Source of the DNA: Cyclobacterium roseum
GTDB lineage: Bacteria > Bacteroidota > Bacteroidia > Cytophagales > Cyclobacteriaceae
Direction: 5' to 3'
DNA length: 64,000 nt
NCBI RefSeq assembly: GCF_010119225.1
Contig: NZ_WNKF01000003.1
Coordinates: 62,001-126,000, forward strand
Within the stretch, counting starts at the first letter, position 1. Each line of letters opens with the position of its first letter. The notes beneath the pieces were generated by a model, which did no database searches, had not been told where the DNA came from, and saw only the letters and a list, made by a program, of their open reading frames with translations. A program made the translations under genes and the position numbers. Below are positions 44,022-54,349 of this stretch, in pieces.

Positions 44022-47000
44022 TTAAATGATCTTATAGGCCACCTCCGGAAGCTTTTCAAGCGCCTGGATTAAATCATTGGAAGGGTCAATCTTATAACGG
44101 GAGGACATCAGGTCGAGCGTTATATTTTCTTTATTGTCAATGATATTGATGTAGAGTTTTGCCTGCCCCTGGTACTTTTTGCTGATCTGTTCGAGTTTTT
44201 CCATCAAGTCCAGGCTGAGGTCGTCCAGGTCAATATGCACCCGGACTCCTTTGATCATGCGGCCTCGGATTTCATTTAATAAGGTCATCTGATTGATCTT
44301 AAACTCATATTCTCCCGGTTTGTATTTATTAGGGTGTACACTGCCGGAAAGGTATAAAAACCATCCGGTCATGAAATACTGTTTAAATTTCACGTAATCT
44401 TCTCCAAAAAGGAAAAAGGTGTGTGCCCCTTGATAATCCTCCAAGCTGAGTGTTCCAAATGGTTTTCCGTTCTTGGTAGTACGGTGAGCAAAGGAAGTGA
44501 CAGCCCCTGCCAGTTTTATTTCGCCTTTGTTTTTTACCTGAGAGAGATCCGTTAATTCCGGTAAACTGGTATTGGTAAAAGCTTCTATTTCTACCTTGAA
44601 CTGATCCAGCGGATGGCCGGAAATGTACAACCCCACGACTTCTTTTTCGATATTGAGCTGCTGCAACTGGCTAAAGGGCTCCAGTGGTGGAATGGTGGGT
44701 AGTGGAATATCGGTTCCATTTCCTCCGCCAAACAATGATACCTGGGAACTTTCCTCTTCCTGGATTACCTTTTGGGCGTATTTTACCGCTTTTTCCAGTA
44801 GGCTGGCTTCTCCATCGGCCGCTTCAAGATACTGCCTGCGATGAAATTCGCTGAAGCAGTCATAGCCACCGGCCATGGCCAGCACTTCCATGGTTTTTTT
44901 ATTTACCGCCCGAAGGTTGACCCGTTTGGTAAAATCAAATATATTTTTGTACAGCCCCGAGGCTTCTCGTTCTTCGATGATGGCCTGCACTGCTGCGTTT
45001 CCGGTTCCTTTGATCGCGGCCATGCCGAAGCGTACCTGCCCTTCCATATTTACCGTAAAGTCACTTTTGGATTCGTTTACATCCGGCCCCAATACCTGTA
45101 TGCCCATTCGCTTGCACTCTTCCATAAAGAAGGTTACCTGAGTGATATCGTTCATGTTATTACTCAGTACCGAAGCCATGTATTCGGCCGGATAGTGGGC
45201 CTTCAGGTAGGCCGTTTGGTAAGCTATCCAGGCATAACAGGTAGAGTGCGACTTGTTAAAGGCATAGGAAGCAAAGGCCTCCCAATCTTTCCATATTTTT
45301 TCAAGCTTTTTGGAATCGTGCCCTTTGGAAGCAGCCTGGTCGATGAATTTGGGCTTCATCTTGTCCAGTACATCCTTTTGTTTTTTTCCCATGGCCTTCC
45401 GAAGAACATCCGCTTCACCTTTTGTGAAACCCGCCAGTTTTTGGGAGAGTAACATCACCTGCTCCTGATAGACTGTAATTCCGTAGGTTTCTTCCAGGAA
45501 TTCTTTCATATCCTCCAAGTCATAGGAGATGGCTTCCGTCCCATGTTTCCTTTTTATAAAGCTGGGGATGTATTCCAGTGGGCCCGGACGGTATAAGGCG
45601 TTCATGGCAATCAAGTCGGCAAAGACAGTAGGTTTAAGCTCCCTCATGTATTTTTGCATGCCGGCAGATTCGTATTGGAAAATGCCAACGGTCTCCCCTC
45701 TTTGAAACAGTTCGTAGGTCTTCTGATCGTCTATGGGGAAATTTTCAGGATCCAGTTGGATGCCATGCCGCTCTTGTATGATCCGAACCGCATCTTTAAT
45801 GAGGGTTAGGGTTTTTAATCCCAAAAAATCCATCTTCAGCAAGCCGGCATTTTCTACTACCGAGTTGTCAAACTGGGTACAGACCATGTCCGAATCTTTG
45901 GCCAATGCGACCGGCACAAAATTCGTGATGTCATCGGGCGTGATGATGACTCCACAGGCATGAATGCCAGTGTTTCGGACGGATCCTTCCAGTACCTTCG
46001 CCTGATTTACCGTTTTGGCACTGTCGTCACTGCCCTTGGAGATACGGATCAGTTCCAGGGCTTTGTCCAGATTCTCGTTATTGTTTTTAAGTTTGGCAGA
46101 AAGGCGGGGCCGGTCGTTGGCAAGCTCAAAGAGGCTTTTTAATTTGATGTCAGGCACCAATTTGGCAAGCCTGTCTGCCTCCGATAGCGGGAGGTCCAAT
46201 ACCCTTGCCGTATCCCTGATAGCAGATTTGGCAGCCATGGTACCGTAGGTAATGATTTGTGCCACCTGGTTGGCACCGTATTTTTCGATTACGTAATCGA
46301 TCACCCGCTGACGTCCTTCATCATCAAAGTCAATATCAATATCCGGGAGGGACACCCGGTCCGGATTCAGAAAACGCTCGAAGAGGAGATCATAGGCGAT
46401 GGGGTCTACATTGGTAATGCCCACACAAAAAGCCACCGCCGATCCAGCCGCCGAGCCCCGACCCGGGCCCACCGAAACACCCATATCCCTGGCGGCTCTG
46501 GTAAAGTCCTGAACGATCAAAAAATAACCGGGGTATCCTGTCCGTTCTATGGTTTCCAATTCAAAATCAAGCCGTTCTTTGATTTCATCGGTGAGGGTTT
46601 CGTATCGCTTTTTGGCTCCTTCGTAGCTAAGGTGCCTTAGGTAAGCATTTTCACCCCGGTTCCCTCCATCCACCTCATCTTGGGGATCAATAAATTCTTC
46701 AGGAATGTCAAATTTAGGCAGCAATACCTCCCGGGCTAATTGGAAAGGTTCTATCTTTTTTACAATCTCATTGGTACAGGCAATGGCTTCCGGAAGGTCA
46801 GCAAAGAGTTTTTTCATCTCCTCCGGACTTTTGAGGTAGAATTCTTCATTCGGAAAGCCATAACGGTATTCCCGCCCCCTTTTGCCAACGTATTTTTTGG
46901 GTTTTGCGACCAATTCGCCATCTTTTACACAAAGTAAAATATCGTGCGCTTTTGCGTCTGTTTTGGTATTGTAGTAGCTATTATTCGCTGCAAAATAGGG

Positions 47001-48308
47001 GACCTGGTACTTAGCTGACCATTGCAATAAGACCTCATTGACCTTTTCTTCTTCGGGTATGCCATGGCGGTTTAGCTCGATGTAAAAATCATCGCCAAAT
47101 TGGTCCAGCCACCAGACAAAAGCCTCCTCTGCCTGGGTTTCTCCTACGTTAAGGATGAGATACGGAATTTCTCCCCACAGTCCCCCGGTGGTAGCAATGA
47201 TGTCTTCCTTGTATTCGACTAGCAGGTCCCGGTCGATTCGGGGCAAATAATAAAACCCCTCAATATTTGCGTAGGAAGAGAGTTTGGCCAGATTATGATA
47301 GCCTTTTTTGTTTTTGGCCAACAGCACCGTTTGGAATCCATCGTCTTTGTTGGTCTTATTTTTCCGATCCCGGCAGAGGTTAAATTCACAACCAATTATG
47401 GGTGTGATTCCCTGATTGAAGGCCTCCCTTACAAAGTGAAAAGCACCCATCATGTTGCCATGGTCGGTCATGGCCAGAGCCGGCATGCCGAGTTGTTTGG
47501 CCCGCTGTATGACCACGGGTATTTCGGAAGTGGCCTGTAAGATGGAAAACTGGGTGTGGACATGCAAGTGGCTGAAAGGAACGCCTTTCAGGTCCGAAAT
47601 ATCGGCCCCGTCGGCTGCCTTTAAAACTTTTTTGGCTGCAGTTTTTTCATCGTCTTTGGCTGTGGCAAAGTTGGCCTCGTCCAGATCAGGAGCCTCATAC
47701 AGGACTTGTTCCAGTGAAACACCTTCTGCGGGAGGCAACACCCCTTCCTTAATCAGGCCAAAAAAACATTTGGCAGTAGCGTCCACATCATAAGCGGCAT
47801 CGTGGGCATCTCCAAAACCCTGCCCAAACAATTTGGTATGCAGTTCCAGAAGCGTAGGCCATTTGTATTTGCCGCCTTTTCCACCAGGTATGGCACAGAA
47901 ATCGGTGGAAAGGTCCTTGGTATCCAGGCTTTCCTTTTCCAATAAGTTACCGGGCCTTTTGGCCCGCAACATTTCAGCGCCTACTACATTGATATCAAAT
48001 CCAATGTTGTGGCCCACCAGGTAGCGACACCTTTCAAGGTCCTTTTCAAACGCCTTCAATACCTGACCCAGTTCGTGACCATCTTTTAGGGCTCTTTGGG
48101 TAGAAATACCGTGAATTTTTTCGGCATTGTAGGGAATGGTAAAGCCCTCTGGCTTAACTATGAAATTCTGCTGAGAAATTAATTCGCCCTTTTCATTATG
48201 TAACTGCCAGGCCAACTGGACCAGACGTGGCCAGTTGGCCAGATCTGAAATAGGGGCATTGTAGTCTCTGGGAAGCCCGGTGGTTTCGGTATCAAATATT
48301 AAGTACAT
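44022..48308 (-). CDS. dnaE: DNA polymerase III alpha subunit with N-terminal DnaQ-type 3'-5' exonuclease
   Basis: A 1428-residue replicative polymerase. Residues 1-190 form a DnaQ exonuclease: FDTETTGLP (Exo I), VGHNIGFDINV (Exo II), and DAHDAAYDVDA (Exo III), all with their acidic/His residues. The PHP domain begins near 246 (HLHVHTQFS, then MTDHGNMMG) with metal-like residues present. The polymerase aspartates are in LPDIDIDFDDEG near residue 654. The OB domain is near the C-terminus (KLAGAVTSF). Proofreading and synthesis are therefore in one chain, unlike E. coli, where DnaQ is separate. A similar fusion occurs in Cytophagales relatives. It is monocistronic. Confidence 0.94.
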   Translation of the reverse strand: MYLIFDTETTGLPRDYNAPISDLANWPRLVQLAWQLHNEKGELISQQNFIVKPEGFTIPYNAEKIHGISTQRALKDGHELGQVLKAFEKDLERCRYLVGHNIGFDINVVGAEMLRAKRPGNLLEKESLDTKDLSTDFCAIPGGKGGKYKWPTLLELHTKLFGQGFGDAHDAAYDVDATAKCFFGLIKEGVLPPAEGVSLEQVLYEAPDLDEANFATAKDDEKTAAKKVLKAADGADISDLKGVPFSHLHVHTQFSILQATSEIPVVIQRAKQLGMPALAMTDHGNMMGAFHFVREAFNQGITPIIGCEFNLCRDRKNKTNKDDGFQTVLLAKNKKGYHNLAKLSSYANIEGFYYLPRIDRDLLVEYKEDIIATTGGLWGEIPYLILNVGETQAEEAFVWWLDQFGDDFYIELNRHGIPEEEKVNEVLLQWSAKYQVPYFAANNSYYNTKTDAKAHDILLCVKDGELVAKPKKYVGKRGREYRYGFPNEEFYLKSPEEMKKLFADLPEAIACTNEIVKKIEPFQLAREVLLPKFDIPEEFIDPQDEVDGGNRGENAYLRHLSYEGAKKRYETLTDEIKERLDFELETIERTGYPGYFLIVQDFTRAARDMGVSVGPGRGSAAGSAVAFCVGITNVDPIAYDLLFERFLNPDRVSLPDIDIDFDDEGRQRVIDYVIEKYGANQVAQIITYGTMAAKSAIRDTARVLDLPLSEADRLAKLVPDIKLKSLFELANDRPRLSAKLKNNNENLDKALELIRISKGSDDSAKTVNQAKVLEGSVRNTGIHACGVIITPDDITNFVPVALAKDSDMVCTQFDNSVVENAGLLKMDFLGLKTLTLIKDAVRIIQERHGIQLDPENFPIDDQKTYELFQRGETVGIFQYESAGMQKYMRELKPTVFADLIAMNALYRPGPLEYIPSFIKRKHGTEAISYDLEDMKEFLEETYGITVYQEQVMLLSQKLAGFTKGEADVLRKAMGKKQKDVLDKMKPKFIDQAASKGHDSKKLEKIWKDWEAFASYAFNKSHSTCYAWIAYQTAYLKAHYPAEYMASVLSNNMNDITQVTFFMEECKRMGIQVLGPDVNESKSDFTVNMEGQVRFGMAAIKGTGNAAVQAIIEEREASGLYKNIFDFTKRVNLRAVNKKTMEVLAMAGGYDCFSEFHRRQYLEAADGEASLLEKAVKYAQKVIQEEESSQVSLFGGGNGTDIPLPTIPPLEPFSQLQQLNIEKEVVGLYISGHPLDQFKVEIEAFTNTSLPELTDLSQVKNKGEIKLAGAVTSFAHRTTKNGKPFGTLSLEDYQGAHTFFLFGEDYVKFKQYFMTGWFLYLSGSVHPNKYKPGEYEFKINQMTLLNEIRGRMIKGVRVHIDLDDLSLDLMEKLEQISKKYQGQAKLYINIIDNKENITLDLMSSRYKIDPSNDLIQALEKLPEVAYKII

Positions 48309-48600
48309 CTGGCTTGGATTATTGAATTTCGAAGTGAATACCCGTTTCCGGATTCACATTTAAAAATACATGGAATCCAGTGGATCTTCCAATTTATATC
48401 CGAAAATAAATAAAATCATCCGCCCACTTTATTTCAAAGGTTTCAGGGATAGCTACTTTCCATAATTGACTATTTCCCAAACCATGGAGCAGGAAAAAAG
48501 GTGAAACGACTCAAAAATTTTCTGGCACCTTTTTCAAATATAAAAAAACTGCCCACTCAATAAGGGTGGGCAGTTCAGGAGTTTGGGAATGCCGTAAAGG
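48309..48600. other. Spacer between the phosphoesterase and dnaE
   Basis: Apart from the terminator of the upstream phosphoesterase gene (minus strand), this short spacer contains the promoter region of dnaE. No clear TAnnTTTG box was identified. Confidence 0.4.
48542..48575 (-). terminator. Rho-independent terminator of the phosphoesterase gene
   Basis: A 10-bp stem (AACTGCCCAC/GTGGGCAGTT) with a 9-nt loop is followed on the minus strand by a T-run, 25 bp after the stop codon. Confidence 0.85.
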
Positions 48601-50376
48601 TTATTTGCTAATGGAAAATTGATCTACTTGCTCGCCCTCCAAATTGATGGTTTCGGCCCGGAGCTCCTTACCGTCTATGGTGATGTATTGGTATAGATGA
48701 GACGCTGGAAACTGCACCTCCGCATAGGGCTCTCGTGGTATGTCCTCATTTTTACCCGTGGTGCCAATGGAGATCCAGTAAATGGTGCCGTCGGCAGGGG
48801 AGGCTTGTACTTTGCCATTTTTCATCGGTTTGGAGCGCATGTAGTAGTGAAAGTGGCCCCCCATGACCAGGTCCACATGGTATTTATCAAAGAGAGGGCC
48901 CCAGAGTTCTTGAATATCCTCGTAGGGCTCCACGCCGTTATAGGGTGGAAAATGAAACACGGCAATTTTCCAGGTTGCTTCGGATTCCTTTAATTTAGTT
49001 TCAATCCAGGCCGTTTGGTCTTCCAGGGGTAAGGTAACGTCAATCATCAGAAAGAGCGTTTTTTGGTAGTCAAAAGCATACGTTCTACCTTCCATCTCAG
49101 GGGGACTGTCAGCAGGCAAGCTCAGCATCCGCTCGTACATCCATGCGCCCAGACCATCCTGGCTGTCGTGATTTCCCGGGACTGCCATCAGGGGTTTTCG
49201 GGAGACGGTTTCCCCGGCATATTCGAACAGTTCATCCCAATCATTTCGGTAAAGTCCGGTATTTACCAGGTCTCCTGCGATGATATAAAATTCATTTTCG
49301 GGATGTTGGGTTTCTGATTTTTGAATCAAATTTCCCCAGATTTCGGAATTGTGCACATCTCCAAACCAAATGAAGGAGAAAGGCTTTTCCTCACTAGCCG
49401 CGGTTGAAAAAGACTGCGTCTCCGACCAGCCCCCAGTATCAGTCCCTGCCTGGTAGCCGTACTCCGTTCCCGAATTTAAGGAGCGGAGTTTTGCCGTAAA
49501 ACGATGGATGTACCGGTCGTTCTGCAGGAGCCTGTCCTCCATCACGTACCGTTCTGCTGAAATTTCGGTGGTGTCCGCAGTTCCTTTTTCCCAATAGCGA
49601 ACGCTCCCTTCGGTAACCTCTTCAGATGTTCTCCATTGAATGTCCATCGAAGTGGTGGGGTCCCCGCTCCAGGTCAACAATAAATGGTCTGGTTTTTCAC
49701 TGCTTGGAAACTCCGTGGTTCGAAATGCATTTACAAGATGTGCTTCCCTGGCCCTTCCCCGGATGGTGGTTAGCAGCTGCTGTCCCTGCAGGGACTCCGG
49801 AACGTTTGTGATGGTCAATCCATCCCAGTCATGGTAAGTAAAAGCACCTGGTTTCAATATTTCAATGTGTTGCTCTTCCGGAAATACCGGAGTGATGGTC
49901 AAGCTGTCATTTGGATTTTGGGGGGCAAGGGCTAAAAAGTAAACGGGTCGGTGTTTCCCAAAGCCATTGATGCCCAGTCGAACGTCACCTGCCTCAAAAT
50001 CTTTCTGCCACACCTCGTAGGTGTAAATTTCATTTTCTACTTCCATTCCCGTTGGTTCAAATCCTGATGTTTCAAGCCAGAAGGGGATTTTATCCTGGGC
50101 TTTGTCCCGCATCAGGGATACGGTAGCAGGCACATTGATCTGAATTTTCCAATACTGGGTGGCGAGTGACGCTTTTTCTTCTTCGCTTAGGTAGTGTTCT
50201 ACAAATTCATGGGAAACCGTATCCAGGGTTTCGCTATCCCATTCTTCATACATTCTGGTCACGACCCTGTCCATGGTTTCAGAAACGGAAAGCAATTCTA
50301 TGTCAGTACTTTGATGGGGACCACAGGAAAAGCCAAGGATCCAAATCCATAGAACTAACAAATTCGATTTTTTCAT
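48601..50376 (-). CDS. Metallophosphoesterase lipoprotein with FN3-like domain (purple-acid-phosphatase type)
   Basis: A 591-residue protein with an N-terminal lipoprotein signal (WILGFSCGPHQ, Cys17). A central FN3-like domain (LLTWSGDPTTSMDIQWRT) precedes the calcineurin-like phosphoesterase domain with the five-block metal site: FGDVHN, IIAGDLVNT, AVPGNHD, VFHFPPY and MGGHFHYY. These proteins remove phosphate from esters in the periplasm or at the cell surface. The ATG 23 codons inside a longer frame was chosen because the lipoprotein signal follows directly. It is divergent from the FecR-like/SusCD unit, which may use the products. Confidence 0.87.
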   Translation of the reverse strand: MKKSNLLVLWIWILGFSCGPHQSTDIELLSVSETMDRVVTRMYEEWDSETLDTVSHEFVEHYLSEEEKASLATQYWKIQINVPATVSLMRDKAQDKIPFWLETSGFEPTGMEVENEIYTYEVWQKDFEAGDVRLGINGFGKHRPVYFLALAPQNPNDSLTITPVFPEEQHIEILKPGAFTYHDWDGLTITNVPESLQGQQLLTTIRGRAREAHLVNAFRTTEFPSSEKPDHLLLTWSGDPTTSMDIQWRTSEEVTEGSVRYWEKGTADTTEISAERYVMEDRLLQNDRYIHRFTAKLRSLNSGTEYGYQAGTDTGGWSETQSFSTAASEEKPFSFIWFGDVHNSEIWGNLIQKSETQHPENEFYIIAGDLVNTGLYRNDWDELFEYAGETVSRKPLMAVPGNHDSQDGLGAWMYERMLSLPADSPPEMEGRTYAFDYQKTLFLMIDVTLPLEDQTAWIETKLKESEATWKIAVFHFPPYNGVEPYEDIQELWGPLFDKYHVDLVMGGHFHYYMRSKPMKNGKVQASPADGTIYWISIGTTGKNEDIPREPYAEVQFPASHLYQYITIDGKELRAETINLEGEQVDQFSISK

Positions 50377-50565
50377 AAAGACATTGATTTTAAAATGTTT
50401 TCCAATAAAGAAATAGCATATCACTAGACAATAATACATGATCAATTGAAATCAGGCTATTTAAGGAATTGTTAAATGTCTTCACATTTTTTTCATAACA
50501 AAAAAGAAATGAAGGAGATAGTCTTTTTTTTGACCCGGATGGTATATACGGTGGAGGGCAAACAT

Positions 50566-50796
50566 ATGAAAAAGAAAGAAACGGCCGCTTTGCTTCAACG
50601 GCTTGTACAAAATAAGATTTCCCGGGAAGAGTTTGAGGAGTTGCTTAGTGGAATGGAAGATCAGGAAACAGTTGGCTATCTGGAAGAAAGCATGAAGGCC
50701 TATTTCGATAAGATAATGGATGATTATGAAGCGGAAAACAGAACGAACATAGAAAAAAAAATTCCAATGACGAAAGTAATAAATAGTTCAAATTAA
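50566..50796 (+). CDS. Small protein resembling the FecR N-terminal region
   Basis: A 76-residue soluble protein. MKKKETAALLQRLVQNKISR followed by EEFEELLSG resembles the start of FecR-type anti-sigma factors of Bacteroidota (helix, then a conserved EE-F-ELL). No membrane helix or periplasmic FecR domain follows, and no frame after the stop continues it. The ATG after a 30-codon AT-rich extension was chosen. It lies 113 bp upstream of the SusC gene, where FecR usually sits. It could be a stand-alone cytoplasmic regulator or the remnant of a full FecR. The assignment is from pattern only. Confidence 0.5.
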   Translation: MKKKETAALLQRLVQNKISREEFEELLSGMEDQETVGYLEESMKAYFDKIMDDYEAENRTNIEKKIPMTKVINSSN

Positions 50797-50909
50797 TTAA
50801 AAACCATTAATAGAGATAGGAGGTCCCAATAGAGACAAGGTTTGGAAAGGAATATTCCGATAGAATTGAATGAAAACTAAATTAAAACTGCAAATCAATT
50901 TAATGAGTT

Positions 50910-53900
50910 ATGAAAAAACGCCGTACTAAAAAAATGTTAAAGTGGATGGTACCACTTTTATCGGTTGGGCTGGTTTCCACCGGCAGCCTGCTGGCGGAGG
51001 CAACTAGCTTTCCGATTACCAGTGCAGGTAATCCGATACATGCTACCAGCACGATGGATGATGCCATTGCTGTTACGATTCGAGGGACCGTTACCTCTCA
51101 GGAGGACAATGCCGGTCTTCCAGGAGTGACTGTTTTGGAAAAAGGAACGAATAACGGAACCGTTACCGACATTGACGGTGCCTATACCATTGATGTGGCC
51201 GGTCCGAATTCCGTTTTGGTATTCTCCTATGTAGGTTTTGAGAATCAGGAAGTAACCGTAGGGAACCGCACTAATGTAGATGTGATCCTGCAGGAATCCA
51301 TGGCAGCCATGAATGAAGTGGTGGTAACCGCTCTGGGTATCGAGCGAGACCAACGATCCCTCGGCTACGATGTATCGACAGTAAATGCGGAGGATGTCAC
51401 GCAGGTGTCTCAGGAAAACGTATTGAGCTCCCTGGCAGGTAGAATGCCTGGAGTTACCATTAACCAAACCAGTGGGCCAGGCTCTTCCATGAGCATGGTG
51501 ATCCGGGGGGCAACCTCTCTGACTACCGATAATCAGCCCCTATTTGTGGTGGATGGAGTGCCCATGTCCAATTCCCTGAATAACATTTCTCAAAATGGAG
51601 ATGGTAACCAGGTGGATTATGGTAACGCCATTTCGGATATTAATCCGGATGACATTGCCAATATCAGTGTATTGAAAGGCCCAAGTGCAGCAGCCCTGTA
51701 CGGAACCAGGGCCGGTAACGGGGTCGTGTTGATCACCACAAAGTCTGGCAGTAAGCGAAAAGACATGGGGGTATCCTTTTCGACCAGTAATGTATTCGAA
51801 AGACCTACCCGTCTGCTGGATTTCCATTACCGCTATGCCAATGGTAATCGAGAAGGCGTATTCAATGCAGGATCAGCCTATTGGGGAGGTCCTGAACTGG
51901 ATGCCGGAAATACCGCCATTCAGTGGAACAGCCCGGTAGATGAAAACGGCAACCGCATTCCTACGGAGCTGCGATCGTATCCCAACGCCATGAAAGATTT
52001 CATGCAAACGGGCGTAACCTCAACCAATAATTTGGCGGTGAGTGGTGGAAATGATGATGCTACTTACCGGGTATCTTATTCCAATATGTTGCACAAGGGC
52101 ATGATCCCGAATTCCGATTTATTCCGAAACAACATTTCCACTTCAGTTACCTATAACATACTGGAGAAGTTGACCTTCAGTACGAATTTCAATTACAGTA
52201 ATAGCATGTCCAATGACCGTCCCAGTACAGGTGATCGACGAGCGAATCCTCTGGAAGCTATTTACTCCTCTTCCTACATTAATTTTGAGGAAATGAGGGA
52301 TTTCTGGGAGGAAGGACAGGAAGGCGTTCAACAGGTTCGAACTCCCAGAGGAGATAATCCTTATTTCATTGCCTACGGTATCCAAAACGCCTTTAGAAGA
52401 GATCGGATATTTGGGAATGCTTCCCTGGATTACCAATTCAATGATAACTTTAATATCACTGCCCGGTATTCACTGGACAGGTCTAACGAGAACAGGGAAA
52501 CCAAAATACCATTCAGCTATAGCCGTATGGCCAGAGGTGGCTATTACAACACCGACCTGCTGACCCAGGAATCCAATGCGGACATTTTGGCCAGCTACAA
52601 AAAGGATTTTGGGGAACTGGATTTCAATGCCTCAGCCGGGGGTAATATCATGACCCGATTTGGATCTAACAATAGCGTTGGTGTAGGCGGAAACCGGAAC
52701 AACGGACTGGTGGTACCAGGTATTTACAATGTGCAAAACATCCCTGCTGATAACCGTTCGGTGGGCAGTGGTTATTCCAAGCGAGCCATCTACAGTGTGT
52801 ATGGTTTGGCTTCCTTTGGATTTGCCGATCAGTTGTATTTGGACCTGACAGCGAGAAATGACTGGTCCTCAACTTTACCAGCAGCAAACCGTTCGTATTT
52901 TTATCCTTCTGCGTCTTTGAGCTGGTTGGCGAATTATACCTTTAATTTGCCTGAGAACATAGACATGCTTAAAGGTAGGGTTGGTTGGGCACAGGTTGGT
53001 AACGATACCGACCCGTATCGACTAGTACAAAATCTGAGTACAGGATTATACAACAATATCAATACCGCTGCGATGCCCTCGGGATTGTTAAACCCGGACC
53101 TTAAGCCGGAAGAAGCCACTTCTATTGAAGCAGGGATTGATTTGAACATGTTTCAAAACAGATTGCGTTTTACTGGTACCTATTACACAGTAGATAACCG
53201 AAACCAGATTTTTGCCGTAAACCTTCCCCGTTCTTCTGGATTCAGCAGTAGATTGATCAATGCCGGCTTGATCCAAAGCCGGGGTTTGGAATTTACCCTT
53301 GGGGGCACACCATTGAGCAGGAATGGCTGGAACTGGGATATCAACCTGAACTGGAGCAGAAACCGAACCAAAGTGGTGGAACTGAGCGATAACCTGGACC
53401 GAATCACCCTTTGGGGTGAAAATGATGCAGGAGCGATTACCTTCCTTGGAGAGAACATCGGAGATATGTACAGCTCGGGTTTTGCTCAAGTAGAGGATCC
53501 TAATTCTCCTTACTATCAATGGCCCATTCTGACCAGTACGGGATCCTGGCAAGCCTTCCGTCGCGTTGATGAGGAGCTTCGCAAAGTAGGGAATTTCAAC
53601 CCTGACTTTATTCTTGGAGGGCAAACCAGTCTGAGCTACAAGCGATTCGTTTTGAATGCCAGTTTGGATTGGAGAAGCGGAGGAGAGTTCATCTCTTTCA
53701 CCTATCGTTACGGTGAGTCTGACTGGAAATCCCAGCGACAGTTGGATAACCTGATCCCAGGTGGCCTGTATTCCGATGCCGAGTTGGTGGAGCTATTGAA
53801 ATCAGATCCTGATAAGTATATCATTCCACGACCAGGAAATTTCCCAAGAGTCGGTGGACATACTGCTGAAACTGGTGGTTTTCCACTGGATGAAAATGGG

Positions 53901-54329
53901 AACGATGGTGCCTTTATACCCGGCGTGATTCAAACAGCCGGAGCGGACACACCCGATGACTACAGCGATGACGAATACGAGGAGCACCTGGGTGGTCCGG
54001 AAACCAACATTTACCCCATCACTAACACCTATGCCTGGAGGTTTAACGAGCAGGTTACTTTTGATGCCTCTTTTATCAAGTTAAGAGAGCTGTCTCTGGG
54101 TTACCGAATTCCTGATTTCGGAGCTTTCCGTAACGTTACTTTTGCCGTCTACACGCGAAACATCATGTTGTGGACCAAGGCGGACATCGGTGTTGATCCT
54201 GAAAGAGCCTTCTGGGCTGGAGGTGGTAGTCAGGGAGACACGTCCTCTCAGTTCCGACAAGGGATTGAAAGGCAGAATGTAATGCCCTGGAGTGTGCCGG
54301 TAGGGTTCAAACTTAATTTTAATTTGTAA
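50910..54329 (+). CDS. SusC/RagA-family TonB-dependent outer membrane receptor
   Basis: A 1139-residue protein with a signal peptide (residues 1 to about 33). The carboxypeptidase-like domain (VTIRGTVTSQEDNAGLPGVT) is followed by the SusC plug block (MSMVIRGATSLTTDNQPLFV, then VLKGPSAAALYGTRAG) and a long beta-barrel. There is no N-terminal STN signalling domain. It imports a sugar or glycan fragment across the outer membrane with SusD, powered by TonB/ExbBD. The ligand cannot be read. susD follows after 20 bp. Confidence 0.96.
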   Translation: MKKRRTKKMLKWMVPLLSVGLVSTGSLLAEATSFPITSAGNPIHATSTMDDAIAVTIRGTVTSQEDNAGLPGVTVLEKGTNNGTVTDIDGAYTIDVAGPNSVLVFSYVGFENQEVTVGNRTNVDVILQESMAAMNEVVVTALGIERDQRSLGYDVSTVNAEDVTQVSQENVLSSLAGRMPGVTINQTSGPGSSMSMVIRGATSLTTDNQPLFVVDGVPMSNSLNNISQNGDGNQVDYGNAISDINPDDIANISVLKGPSAAALYGTRAGNGVVLITTKSGSKRKDMGVSFSTSNVFERPTRLLDFHYRYANGNREGVFNAGSAYWGGPELDAGNTAIQWNSPVDENGNRIPTELRSYPNAMKDFMQTGVTSTNNLAVSGGNDDATYRVSYSNMLHKGMIPNSDLFRNNISTSVTYNILEKLTFSTNFNYSNSMSNDRPSTGDRRANPLEAIYSSSYINFEEMRDFWEEGQEGVQQVRTPRGDNPYFIAYGIQNAFRRDRIFGNASLDYQFNDNFNITARYSLDRSNENRETKIPFSYSRMARGGYYNTDLLTQESNADILASYKKDFGELDFNASAGGNIMTRFGSNNSVGVGGNRNNGLVVPGIYNVQNIPADNRSVGSGYSKRAIYSVYGLASFGFADQLYLDLTARNDWSSTLPAANRSYFYPSASLSWLANYTFNLPENIDMLKGRVGWAQVGNDTDPYRLVQNLSTGLYNNINTAAMPSGLLNPDLKPEEATSIEAGIDLNMFQNRLRFTGTYYTVDNRNQIFAVNLPRSSGFSSRLINAGLIQSRGLEFTLGGTPLSRNGWNWDINLNWSRNRTKVVELSDNLDRITLWGENDAGAITFLGENIGDMYSSGFAQVEDPNSPYYQWPILTSTGSWQAFRRVDEELRKVGNFNPDFILGGQTSLSYKRFVLNASLDWRSGGEFISFTYRYGESDWKSQRQLDNLIPGGLYSDAELVELLKSDPDKYIIPRPGNFPRVGGHTAETGGFPLDENGNDGAFIPGVIQTAGADTPDDYSDDEYEEHLGGPETNIYPITNTYAWRFNEQVTFDASFIKLRELSLGYRIPDFGAFRNVTFAVYTRNIMLWTKADIGVDPERAFWAGGGSQGDTSSQFRQGIERQNVMPWSVPVGFKLNFNL

Positions 54330-54349
54330 ATTTCTTTAATATACAAATC

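Noticed and set aside
48697-49317. Plus-strand frames opposite the phosphoesterase gene
   Set aside because: The minus-strand gene has all five metal-site motifs; these frames have none.
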